A stretch of 8,700 bases of DNA, from the NCBI GenBank assembly GCA_013215515.1, contig JABSPC010000247.1, positions 1 through 8,700 on the forward strand, read 5' to 3'. Below the pieces are notes generated by a model. It searched no databases. It worked only from the letters and a program-made list of their open reading frames with translations, and was not told the origin of the DNA. The stretch comes from Crocinitomicaceae bacterium (GTDB lineage: Bacteria; Bacteroidota; Bacteroidia; Flavobacteriales_D; Crocinitomicaceae). The position numbers were made by a program, and so were the translations under genes. This document shows, piece after piece, positions 1 to 6,764 of the stretch. Numbering within the stretch: position 1 is the stretch's first letter; every line of letters starts with the position of its first letter.

Positions 1-140
1 ATTTAATGGCTGAGATCACCAAGGAGGTTGCGTCTGAAAATCTTAAATACTACTTCTGGAATGAAGAGATGGGACCGTTCCATATTGATAACCTCAAGCT
101 TCAGTGCTTCGATGTTTCCATTAAATCTGTTGAACGATAG
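1..140 (+). CDS. C-terminal end of an unidentified protein (5' truncated by window)
   Basis: An open frame enters from the left edge (codons in phase from position 3) and stops at TAG 138-140, giving about 45 residues. The visible tail contains YYFWNEEMGPFHIDNLKLQ and ends in SVER. The pattern of an aromatic-WN segment, then 'fhIDNLKL', then a final hydrophobic strand recalls the last strands of beta-sandwich domains in some Bacteroidota surface proteins, where a 'WN...-IDDlkv' ending is common. That resemblance is from memory and weak. No catalytic motif is visible and no function can be assigned. It points the same way as the acetyltransferase that follows after about 60 bases. Confidence 0.6.
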   Translation, partial: LMAEITKEVASENLKYYFWNEEMGPFHIDNLKLQCFDVSIKSVER

Positions 141-168
141 GCTATAAAAATAATCGCCTTTTTGTTTT
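139..168 (+). terminator. possible weak terminator after the truncated CDS
   Basis: AGGC (139-142) can pair with GCCT (156-159) around an A/T-rich loop, followed at once by TTTTTGTTTT. The stem is only four base pairs, so this may be chance. The position right behind the stop codon and the T-run are the only support. Confidence 0.2.
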
Positions 169-195
169 GATGTTCGAAATCATTTTAAACCTTTG
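165..195 (+). promoter_or_regulatory. possible Bacteroidota-type promoter for the GNAT gene
   Basis: TTTTG (165-169) is followed after 18 bases by AACCTTTG (188-195). This resembles the Bacteroidota -33 TTG / -7 TAnnTTTG arrangement, with one mismatch in the TA pair. Transcription would then begin near 200-202, almost on the ATG at 202, giving a nearly leaderless mRNA. That would favour ATG 202 over the TTG at 193 as the start codon. Confidence 0.3.
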
Positions 196-201
196 CAAGT
201 G

Positions 202-741
202 ATGATTACAATTGAATTAGCCAATATTGATTTATTAAGCGAAGCAGAGTTGTGCAGAATGCATTCTCTTCTTGTTCATGCCTACGCTATAACTGAAAAG
301 GAAATTTGGGGCGATAACTACAGCCGTCTTTCATTAGACGAATTCAAAGAATTAATTGCTGCAAATGAAGTTTATCTCGCTCGGCTTGAGAAAGAAATTG
401 TCGGAAGCATTCACGTTTCTCGACAAAATGACGAAACATTCAGTTTTGGCCTATTAAGTGCGGATTTTGAGCGAAAAGGGCTCGGAATTGGACGGAAACT
501 GATAAAAGCCGTCGAAAACCATGCAATTTCTGAAAACGCGAAATTCATGAATATAGAGATCTTGCGCCCTTCAAATATCGACTTGCCTCAGAAAAAACAA
601 TTGGATGAATGGTACAAAAGACAAGGCTATATTTACCTGAACTCGATGAGTTTTGTTGAACGTAAACCCGACAAAGCAGAAAAAGCATTGGCTTTAATTA
701 CCGCCTCCCAATTCGATTGTTATCAAAAGGAATTGGTTTAA
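202..741 (+). CDS. GNAT-family N-acetyltransferase
   Basis: A 179-residue protein with a GNAT fold signature. The acetyl-CoA binding motif A is FERKGLGIGRKLI (residues 89-101, R/Q-x-x-G-x-G/A type), preceded by strands VYLARLEKEIVGSIHV and FSFGLLSADFE. The C-terminal part has LDEWYKRQGYIYL (134-146), the usual GNAT 'fYek.GF' helix-strand. It should transfer an acetyl group from acetyl-CoA to an unknown amine; the substrate cannot be read from sequence. The start chosen is ATG 202; in-frame TTG 193 and GTG 199 would add up to three residues. No Shine-Dalgarno is visible. Its last 44 bases overlap the 3' end of the bestrophin gene on the other strand, so the two genes end tail to tail inside each other. 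Family call secure, substrate unknown. Confidence 0.9.
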   Translation: MITIELANIDLLSEAELCRMHSLLVHAYAITEKEIWGDNYSRLSLDEFKELIAANEVYLARLEKEIVGSIHVSRQNDETFSFGLLSADFERKGLGIGRKLIKAVENHAISENAKFMNIEILRPSNIDLPQKKQLDEWYKRQGYIYLNSMSFVERKPDKAEKALALITASQFDCYQKELV

Positions 742-1606
742 CCTCGAAAATTTCCTGTACGTTTTGACGAATCTTCACGCATAGCTGTTCTGTTGGAAGG
801 TCATTGTCGTCAGTCCCAAAAGGTTCTTCAATTTCTTCCGCTAAAACTTCCATAGAAACAAGGACGTAAAACAAGAACATTGCGATAATTACAGAATAGT
901 ATCCAAACGATGGAATAAAGGCCAATGGAATTGTAGTGACATAAATGAATATAAACTTTTTCAAAAAGAGACTATACGAGAACGGAATGGGTGTGTTTCT
1001 AATTCGCTCACATGCACCAAGGCTGTCGAGTAAAGCATTCAAGTTGTTATCAATCGCTAAATACTCTACTTCGGATATTTGACCAGCCACTTTAAGCTCT
1101 TGAATTTTTTGATACATTTTTAAGCTTATCGCATTTGGAATATGTTCTTTCTTTTCAAGTTCCTTTCTTTCCTCTGGAGTCAATTCTAGTTCCGAAAGGT
1201 GAACTCCTTTTCTTAGGTGTTCCTTTGCGGCAAATACGAAGTTGGGTATTGACTTACAGAAATAATGCCGAGGCTCTCCATTTGGTACAATTGAAGAAAT
1301 TTTAATGGCCAAATTTCGTGTGTCGTTCACCAATGATCCCCATTTTTTTCTTCCTTCCCACCAGCGATCATATGCGGTGTTCGTTCTGAAAACTAGTAAA
1401 AGTGAAATCACAAAACCTACCAATGAATACACGGCAATCAAATTGTGTAATGGCCCCTTGTCTGCGACAAATTTTATTACCAAATATGACAATAGCGCTG
1501 AAAACGCCCCAATGTACAAGATCTCCTTCCAGAGCATGAGCATCGTATCACTCTTATTCAAGGCGAAAATAAGCTTAAACCAGTTCTTAGGGTTGTACTT
1601 TATCAT
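698..1606 (-). CDS. bestrophin-family (UPF0187) ion channel protein
   Basis: A 302-residue membrane protein. Bestrophin hallmarks are visible in order: LLLVFRTNTAYDRWWEGRKK (residues 70-89, the conserved FR-T-AYdRWWE segment after the second hydrophobic stretch), a helical cytoplasmic region with LGACERIRNTPIPFSYS (196-212), two closely spaced hydrophobic segments (about 218-254), and EEIEEPFGTDDNDLP (257-271), the acidic 'PFG-D-nDl' cluster after the last membrane segment. Bacterial homologues form pentameric channels in the inner membrane; ion selectivity cannot be read here. The ATG at 1606 lies one base past the stop of the phosphatase gene, so translation is probably coupled. Its 3' end overlaps the GNAT gene by 44 bases on the opposite strand. 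Length is normal for bacterial members. Family certain, physiological role unknown. Confidence 0.93.
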   Translation of the reverse strand: MIKYNPKNWFKLIFALNKSDTMLMLWKEILYIGAFSALLSYLVIKFVADKGPLHNLIAVYSLVGFVISLLLVFRTNTAYDRWWEGRKKWGSLVNDTRNLAIKISSIVPNGEPRHYFCKSIPNFVFAAKEHLRKGVHLSELELTPEERKELEKKEHIPNAISLKMYQKIQELKVAGQISEVEYLAIDNNLNALLDSLGACERIRNTPIPFSYSLFLKKFIFIYVTTIPLAFIPSFGYYSVIIAMFLFYVLVSMEVLAEEIEEPFGTDDNDLPTEQLCVKIRQNVQEIFEVKPIPFDNNRIGRR

Positions 1607-1607
1607 T

Positions 1608-2276
1608 CTATGCGTTTGTTTTTAAATGATCTAACAATAGAGACATGTCCCCGAAAAGATAATCAGCAAATTCGAGTTTTGGCTCAGGGTTGTGAGTTTT
1701 TTCTGGAATGCATACAACTTTCATCTTGGCAGCCATGCCTGAAATCACTCCATTTAATGAATCTTCGATCACCAAGCACTTACTTGTATCAACGTTCATC
1801 TTATTGGCAACTGTTAAGTAAACCGCTGGATGTGGCTTGCCATAGTCTTCATCTTCGGCTGAATTTACAAAATCAAATTCATCCCTAATTCCAAGTGAAT
1901 CTAGAACGGTATCTATCAATACGTTATAAGACGAGGTGGCCAAACCAATTTTAATTTCTTTTGATTTTAAAAACGAAATTGTATCAATTACTCCGACCAA
2001 TGGATCTCCATTTTCTTGAATTAGTTGTACCATTTTTTGAATTATCAAGTCCTCAACGTCTTTTGCCGATAAATCTTTCCATCCCCATTCTTGATGCCAA
2101 TATTGAACAACTTCATCAATTCTTAATCCAACTGTTTTCTGAAAATCTTTTTTTGTGATCATGCACCCAACGGAGTGAAACGCTTCTTCCATTGCTATTT
2201 TCCACAATGGTTCTGAATCAATCAGAACACCATCCATGTCAAAAATTACCGCTTCGTACTGTTCTATTTTTATCAC
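1608..2276 (-). CDS. HAD-superfamily phosphatase, HxpB/YniC-like (hexitol / 2-deoxyglucose-6-phosphate type)
   Basis: A 222-residue HAD hydrolase with all four motifs. Motif I is FDMDGVLIDSEPLW (12-25; nucleophile D13, acid/base D15), motif II GLATSS (111-116), motif III lysine in YGKPHP (K147), and motif IV VIEDSLNGV (169-177; E171, D172). The cap region TVGLRIDEVVQYW (48-60) matches, as I recall it, the cap of E. coli YniC/HxpB, which has the same length and also starts its core with DMDG-LIDSEPLW. It therefore probably dephosphorylates small sugar phosphates in the cytoplasm; beta-phosphoglucomutase-like substrates are an alternative. The start is GTG at 2276, since no ATG precedes the DMDG motif in frame. 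The upstream gene's stop lies one base before it and the bestrophin start one base after its own stop, which indicates strong operon coupling. Confidence 0.9.
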   Translation of the reverse strand: MIKIEQYEAVIFDMDGVLIDSEPLWKIAMEEAFHSVGCMITKKDFQKTVGLRIDEVVQYWHQEWGWKDLSAKDVEDLIIQKMVQLIQENGDPLVGVIDTISFLKSKEIKIGLATSSYNVLIDTVLDSLGIRDEFDFVNSAEDEDYGKPHPAVYLTVANKMNVDTSKCLVIEDSLNGVISGMAAKMKVVCIPEKTHNPEPKLEFADYLFGDMSLLLDHLKTNA

Positions 2277-2277
2277 G

Positions 2278-3111
2278 TTATGGCTTTATCTTATAGAGTT
2301 TCATTGGCCCAGTTAAAGGGTTCTTTTCATCTGCTACAAAAATAGACGCTTTATTCAATACTACAATTGATTCGCGTTGGGCCACGGATTTAAATTTAAA
2401 CGACGACACATTTGTGAACTTCCCATTCGCGTATTTCTTAATGATATAGCGATTATAGGTAAGGATGTAAAAATGGTTTTTATATACATCAACGGCTGTA
2501 ACACCGTCCGTTAACCAACCATTCTTTCCTATATAAGCCTGTCCAGATTTATAAACCGTATACGTTCCAGGTGTGGTTGGAATTTTATAAATCCTACTGT
2601 ATCCATTTGGTGTCGTTGATCTGTCCTTGGTAAAAACCCAGATAGAGTCATCGTAAAATGTCATTCCCTCCGCATCGAAAAACATTGAATCCTCAGTAGG
2701 TGGGTAAGCGGTCTGCTCACCATAATTGAACTTAATCGTTTTTGCTTTTACTTCTTTCTTTTTTAGAATGTCTTCTATTTTAATCTTATAGATTTTGAGG
2801 TTAGATCGTTTGTTAGAATTATTCCCAATATCACCAATATAAATATGTTCTTTGTCAATGGTAATGTCTTCCCAGTCTTTATTCTTAACATCTAAAACAT
2901 TAATAATTTTGGTCACTTTACCCTTGAGGTTCAACAAAAATAGCCTTGGCTTATTGCCGCCGTCGTTGACAGCTATAAGCGTTGAATCATTTAATAATTC
3001 CAAGCCAGAAATTTCTGACAAATTTTCTGATAATTTATGCTCTTCAATTAATTGAGCTGAAGCAACAAATACACTGCTTAAAAAGGCCAATAAGACTACT
3101 AATTTATTCAT
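2278..3111 (-). CDS. secreted DWED-motif beta-propeller-like protein, function unknown
   Basis: A 277-residue protein with a clear signal peptide (hydrophobic residues 4-16, probable cleavage after ASA near 19), so it is exported. The mature part holds short repeated beta-blade-like elements: ISGLELLNDSTLIAVNDGGN (34-53), KDWEDITIDKEHIYIGDIGN (78-97), FDAEGMTFYDDSIWVFTKD (145-163) and VTAVDVYKNHFYILTY (204-219). The series 'SGLe...vNDgGn', 'DWEDi...lyIGDIGNN' and 'DAEgm...iwvftKd' is shared with a widespread uncharacterised family of secreted proteins that I take to be beta-propellers. The aspartates may bind a metal, which is inference. It heads the tight propeller-phosphatase-bestrophin cassette. 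No catalytic assignment is justified, and no T9SS C-terminal sorting domain is visible. Confidence 0.8.
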   Translation of the reverse strand: MNKLVVLLAFLSSVFVASAQLIEEHKLSENLSEISGLELLNDSTLIAVNDGGNKPRLFLLNLKGKVTKIINVLDVKNKDWEDITIDKEHIYIGDIGNNSNKRSNLKIYKIKIEDILKKKEVKAKTIKFNYGEQTAYPPTEDSMFFDAEGMTFYDDSIWVFTKDRSTTPNGYSRIYKIPTTPGTYTVYKSGQAYIGKNGWLTDGVTAVDVYKNHFYILTYNRYIIKKYANGKFTNVSSFKFKSVAQRESIVVLNKASIFVADEKNPLTGPMKLYKIKP

Positions 3112-3143
3112 TGTTTTAATCCCTTCAATAATTTTGCAAAATA

Positions 3144-3169
3144 CACATAAACGGTTGTGTTTTTACGTG
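3144..3169 (-). terminator. hairpin between the miniprotein and propeller genes; possible weak terminator
   Basis: On the minus strand CACGTAAA (3169-3162) can pair with TTTATGTG (3151-3144) over eight base pairs including one G-U, with a ten-base loop, followed by TATTTTG. The stem is AT-rich and the T-run is interrupted, so it may instead be a regulatory leader structure just ahead of the propeller gene (ATG at 3111), or chance. Confidence 0.3.
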
Positions 3170-3206
3170 CTTCATAACGTTTGATCTACTTTTTATCGGG
3201 TCCGTC

Positions 3207-3374
3207 TCAACAGTTCTTTTTGCTCCGTTGCTGCATTAAGTAAGTTCCGACTCCAGCGCCTATTGCTATTCCGACGGAAATCCATAAAGCAATATTGTCT
3301 GTAGCTACACCTATTGCAGCTCCAAGTCCTACGCCTACTCCCATTGCAATACTCAACTTCCTCTCTTTCTTCAT
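3207..3374 (-). CDS. glycine-rich membrane miniprotein, 55 aa
   Basis: A short frame translated by hand from ATG 3374 to TGA 3207-3209. It has a basic N-terminus (MKKERK), a first glycine/alanine-rich hydrophobic segment MGVGVGLGAAIGVA (11-24), a short turn with TDN (25-27), a second hydrophobic segment IALWISVGIAIGAGVGTYL (28-46), and the basic tail QQRSKKNC. GxxxG-type spacing in both segments suggests a helical hairpin of tightly packed membrane helices (glycine-zipper-like). Similar small 'glycine-rich, two-helix' hypotheticals are common in Bacteroidota. It fills most of the gap between the CNNM/CorC gene and the propeller gene and points the same way. The coherent two-segment design with charged ends argues for a real gene; function unknown. 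Confidence 0.7.
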   Translation of the reverse strand: MKKERKLSIAMGVGVGLGAAIGVATDNIALWISVGIAIGAGVGTYLMQQRSKKNC

Positions 3375-3437
3375 CTTTTACAATTGTAGCTAACCCAAAG
3401 TAATTCTATTCCTTCTCCCATTACGACCATCCACAAG

Positions 3438-4694
3438 CTATTGAACTTTGATTCGAATAACTTCAATCCGATTATCGCTTACTTCCTCCACCACTAAGGT
3501 CAGCTCTTCCAGCCTCACTTTTGCGCCAACTTCTGGCAATTTTTCAAGATGGTAAATAATAAGGCCTCCTAATGTTTCAAACTCCTCACTTTCAGTAAGT
3601 TTAAATTCATATTCATCAATAAGATAATCGACCTCAAGTCTTGCTGAAAAACGATATTCATTGTCGTCAATTTTTTCCTCTAAAAGCCCTTGTTTATCAT
3701 GCTCATCTTCTATTTCTCCAAAAATCTCCTCAATGACATCTTCAATTGTGACAAGTCCCGATGTTCCTCCGTATTCATCAACAACTACAGCAATATTTCC
3801 ACTGCTTTCGGTAAACAATTGCAATAGCTCTTTCCCTGGGGTTGACTCAGGAACAAAAATGATCGGAAGGAGAATTTGCTTTACGGAATCAGGGTTTTTA
3901 AACATCTCAAACGAATGCACATACCCAATAATGTTATCTATATTTTCTTTATAAACGATGATTTTAGTTTTCCCTGTTTCAATGAACTTTGTTCGAAGTT
4001 CTTCAATATCATCATCAAGATCAACCGATACAATTTCAGTTCTTGGAACCATGCAATCGCGAGCTCTTACCGATTCAAACCCAAGCGCGTTTTCAAGAAT
4101 TTGCATTTCATTTCCAAACTCCTCTTCTTCCTTTATTCTTTCGTTAATGTCTTGTACGTAATGCTGCAAATCGACTTTTGAGAAGACTTTCTCCTTGGTC
4201 TCACTGCCCACCTTCAAAAGCTTGAGAATAACCGTGCTAAAGGCTAATATGACATAGGTTGGTAGATAAAGGAGTCCATAAATAAGAGCCATTGGAAAAG
4301 CCGTGTATTTCAAATACCCATTTGGATTCATCTGCACCAACGCTTTCGGTAAAAATTCGGCTATGATCAAAACCAAAGTAGTAGAAAGGAGGGTCTGAAG
4401 TAACAGTACTAAACCGCCATTGGCTATGCCCCAACTTACAGTAATAATAGGTTTTAATATATCTGCTGAAAACAACCCGAAGAAAACCAAGGCGACATTA
4501 TTTCCGAGCAATAACATTGCAATGAAGTGCGCCTCCTTTCTATAAAAAGTACCGATAATTTTACTGCTAACTGTGCCTTTCGATTTGTCGAGTTCTACTT
4601 TTAAGCGATTGGATGAAATATACGCGATTTCAAGGCCTGAAAAAAAGGCGGAGAAAATTAGGGTAATTACAATGCCAATAAAAGGGAGTTCCAT
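3438..4694 (-). CDS. CNNM/CorC-type membrane protein with CBS pair ('hemolysin family')
   Basis: A 418-residue protein with the complete domain order of the family. It begins with an N-terminal DUF21/CNNM transmembrane domain (about 1-160; motifs FSAFFSGLEIAYISSNR 14-30, LLLGNNVALV 61-70, EFLPKAL 113-119). A linker helix follows, then a CBS pair (about 205-330; ARDCMVPRTEI 211-221, VVVDEYGGTSGLVTIEDVIE 303-322, EEIFGEIEDEHD 322-333) and a C-terminal CorC_HlyC domain (about 345-416). Relatives are linked to Mg2+ or other cation transport at the inner membrane; the old 'hemolysin' label is misleading. The FSAFFSGLEIAY start matches the second Bacteroidota paralogue rather than gliding protein GldE, which as I recall has an SGAEVA-type start, so GldE is not claimed. 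ATG at 4694 is 39 bases past the purD stop, suggesting co-transcription with the purine genes. Confidence 0.92.
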   Translation of the reverse strand: MELPFIGIVITLIFSAFFSGLEIAYISSNRLKVELDKSKGTVSSKIIGTFYRKEAHFIAMLLLGNNVALVFFGLFSADILKPIITVSWGIANGGLVLLLQTLLSTTLVLIIAEFLPKALVQMNPNGYLKYTAFPMALIYGLLYLPTYVILAFSTVILKLLKVGSETKEKVFSKVDLQHYVQDINERIKEEEEFGNEMQILENALGFESVRARDCMVPRTEIVSVDLDDDIEELRTKFIETGKTKIIVYKENIDNIIGYVHSFEMFKNPDSVKQILLPIIFVPESTPGKELLQLFTESSGNIAVVVDEYGGTSGLVTIEDVIEEIFGEIEDEHDKQGLLEEKIDDNEYRFSARLEVDYLIDEYEFKLTESEEFETLGGLIIYHLEKLPEVGAKVRLEELTLVVEEVSDNRIEVIRIKVQ

Positions 4695-4733
4695 TAACTG
4701 TGGTTACACTTGAAATATACGAAATCTCCTGAA

Positions 4734-6008
4734 TTAGAGTACATCATAACCGATGTCAGAACGGAAGTATGAATTTTCGAACTCAATTTTATCAAGTGAT
4801 TCGTATGACTTTTTGAGAGAAGTAGCAAGGTCTTTTCCGTAAGATGTTGCTGCCAATACACGCCCGCCAGATGTCATAACTGCTGGACCGTCCGATACGG
4901 TTCCTGCATGAAATACAATACTGTCTGTTACCGCATTCAAACCAAAGATTTGCTTTCCTTTTGCATATTTTTCAGGATATCCTCCTGAAACCATCATCAC
5001 TGCAGAGGCGCTTCTTTCATCGAATTGAACATCTCTTTCCGAAAGCGTTTTTGTAGCAATTCCCTCGAACAAGTCAAGAAGGTCTGATTTTAATCTTGGA
5101 ATAATAACTTCTGTTTCAGGGTCACCCAATCGGCAATTGTATTCAATCACGTAAGGTTCATTTTTTACATTAATGATTCCAAAAAAGATGAATCCATTAT
5201 ATTCAATTCCATCAGCCTTAAGTCCTTTGTGCGTTGGAATAATGATTTGATTTTTAATCTTATCTAAGAACGTTGGATTCGCAAATGGCACTGGAGATAC
5301 TGCTCCCATTCCACCGGTATTTAACCCTGCGTCTCCCTCTCCTATTCTCTTATAGTCTTTCGCTTCAGGTAGAATTTTGTAGGCGTCTCCATCCGTAATA
5401 ATGAAACACGACAATTCAACTCCGTCTAAAAACTGTTCGATTACAACGCGAGAGCTCGCTTCACCAAATTTAGCGTCAGCCAACATATTCTTCAACTCTG
5501 ACTTTGCTTCTTTCAAATTATCGAGAATAAGAACTCCTTTTCCTGCTGCCAAACCATCTGCTTTTAAAACATATGGTGGATTCATTGATTCTAAAAACTT
5601 ATATCCGTCGCTAAGCGTCTCTTTTGTAAAAGTCGCGTACTTAGCTGTTGGAATGTTATGACGCTTCATGAATTGCTTCGCATAATCCTTACTTCCTTCC
5701 AGTTGAGCCGCTTCTTTGTTTGGTCCAATAACCGAAACAGTTTTCAATTCATCATCTGCTTGGAAAAAATCAGCAATCCCGTTTACCAATGGATCTTCAG
5801 GTCCAACAACAACAGTATCTACAGTGTTTTCAATAACGAACTTTTTGATCGCTTTGAAATCGTTTACAGACATGTCAACGTTTTTTCCATGCATTTTCGT
5901 TCCAGCATTACCTGGTGCGATAAATAATTCCTCAAGGATTGAACTTTGAGCCATTTTCCATGCTAAAGCATGCTCTCTTCCTCCTGATCCTAATAGTAAA
6001 ACGCGCAT
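4734..6008 (-). CDS. purD: phosphoribosylamine-glycine ligase (GAR synthetase)
   Basis: A 424-residue cytosolic enzyme that joins glycine to 5-phosphoribosylamine with ATP, step two of de novo purine synthesis. The N-terminal domain has LLLGSGGREHALAWKMA (4-20) and VVVGPEDPLVNGI (67-79). The ATP-grasp part has VLKADGLAAGKGVLI (147-161), EQFLDGVELS (191-200), KDYKRIGEGDAGLNTGGMGA (217-236) and the metal-binding IEYNCRLGDPETEV (288-301). The C-terminal domain includes SASAVMMVSGGYPEKY (333-348). Length and motif order are normal and no key residue is missing; EYNCRLGDPE replaces the more usual ENVRFGDPE but keeps E, N, R, D and E. It starts nine bases after the purQ stop, so the two are one transcription unit. 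Confidence 0.97.
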   Translation of the reverse strand: MRVLLLGSGGREHALAWKMAQSSILEELFIAPGNAGTKMHGKNVDMSVNDFKAIKKFVIENTVDTVVVGPEDPLVNGIADFFQADDELKTVSVIGPNKEAAQLEGSKDYAKQFMKRHNIPTAKYATFTKETLSDGYKFLESMNPPYVLKADGLAAGKGVLILDNLKEAKSELKNMLADAKFGEASSRVVIEQFLDGVELSCFIITDGDAYKILPEAKDYKRIGEGDAGLNTGGMGAVSPVPFANPTFLDKIKNQIIIPTHKGLKADGIEYNGFIFFGIINVKNEPYVIEYNCRLGDPETEVIIPRLKSDLLDLFEGIATKTLSERDVQFDERSASAVMMVSGGYPEKYAKGKQIFGLNAVTDSIVFHAGTVSDGPAVMTSGGRVLAATSYGKDLATSLKKSYESLDKIEFENSYFRSDIGYDVL

Positions 6009-6017
6009 AATAACAGA

Positions 6018-6704
6018 TTAACAGTGTGTTAAAATCGACTCAAACATTGCTTTTCCATCCTGATTAGAAAGTTCTGCATCGGCAGCTCTCTCAGGATGTG
6101 GCATCATACCAAATACATTTCTTCCTTCATTACAAATTCCTGCAATGTTGTCAACTGATCCATTTGGATTAACATCTTTCGAAACCTCAGCTTCTTCTGA
6201 ACAGTACTTGAAAAGAATTTGATTGTTGCTGTCAAGCTTCTCAATTGTTTCTTTTGAAGCATAGTATCTTCCTTCACCGTGAGCAATAGGAATTTTATAT
6301 GCTTTTTGAGTATTTAAATCTTTTGTCATAGCCGTGTAGTTTCCTTCCGGCTTCAAGAAAACATTCTTGCAGATAAACCTTTGATTGTCATTGTGTAACA
6401 ACGCTCCTTCCAACAACCCTGATTCTGTAAGAATTTGGAATCCATTACAAACTCCGAGTACATAACCCCCGTTATTTGCGTGTTTAATTACTTCGTTCAT
6501 AATTGGGGAAAGCTTTGCAATTGCTCCAGATCTCAGGTAGTCTCCATAAGAAAACCCTCCAGGTAAAACAACAAAATCAACTCCTTTTAAATCCGTGTCC
6601 TTGTGCCACAAACGCTCTACTTCTTGACCCATTAATGTTTCAAGAACGTAAACCATGTCTTCATCGCAATTCGACCCCGGGAATGTTACTACTCCAAACT
6701 TCAT
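6018..6704 (-). CDS. purQ: phosphoribosylformylglycinamidine synthase subunit I (glutaminase)
   Basis: A 228-residue class I glutamine amidotransferase. It releases ammonia from glutamine for PurL, which with PurS converts FGAR to FGAM in step four of purine synthesis. Visible motifs: VTFPGSNCDEDM (6-17), LPGGFSYGDYLRSGAIA (47-63), the nucleophile elbow VLGVCNGFQIL (82-92, C86), and the catalytic His/Glu in MMPHPERA (200-207, H203 and E205). The PGSNC start and GFSYGDYLR are diagnostic for PurQ against other amidotransferases. The presence of free-standing PurQ implies the small-PurL/PurQ/PurS architecture in this organism rather than one fused large PurL. Neither purL nor purS lies in the window. 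A TAnnTTTG box is found just upstream. Confidence 0.97.
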   Translation of the reverse strand: MKFGVVTFPGSNCDEDMVYVLETLMGQEVERLWHKDTDLKGVDFVVLPGGFSYGDYLRSGAIAKLSPIMNEVIKHANNGGYVLGVCNGFQILTESGLLEGALLHNDNQRFICKNVFLKPEGNYTAMTKDLNTQKAYKIPIAHGEGRYYASKETIEKLDSNNQILFKYCSEEAEVSKDVNPNGSVDNIAGICNEGRNVFGMMPHPERAADAELSNQDGKAMFESILTHC

Positions 6705-6728
6705 TTCAATGTCTTAATAATGTTGGTG

Positions 6729-6764
6729 CAAAACTACGATTATTCGGTGTTTTAGAAGGCCAAA
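6729..6764 (-). promoter_or_regulatory. purQ: Bacteroidota-type promoter for purQ-purD
   Basis: On the minus strand TAGTTTTG (6736-6729) matches the Bacteroidota -7 consensus TAnnTTTG at every fixed base. A TTTG (6764-6761) lies 24 bases upstream, somewhat farther than usual for the -33 element. Transcription would start near 6723, leaving a leader of about 20 bases before ATG 6704. It overlaps the end of the DUF6427-like gene, so purQD may be transcribed both from here and by read-through. Confidence 0.45.

Noticed and set aside
4237..4434. 65-codon minus-strand open frame inside the CNNM/CorC gene
   Set aside because: It lies in another frame of a well-supported membrane-domain coding sequence; the product has no coherent motif or hydrophobic pattern.
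3438..4694. Annotation as gliding motility protein GldE
   Set aside because: The N-terminal FSAFFSGLEIAY signature fits the other Bacteroidota CNNM/CorC paralogue, and no gldD, ssb or mutY neighbour is present.
6104..6286. 60-codon minus-strand frame inside purQ
   Set aside because: Shadow frame within a gene whose catalytic residues are all intact; no independent support.
6705..6751. Purine riboswitch or PurR-type operator ahead of purQ
   Set aside because: The 47-base gap is too short for a purine aptamer and shows no palindrome or known operator; only the promoter-like box is supported.
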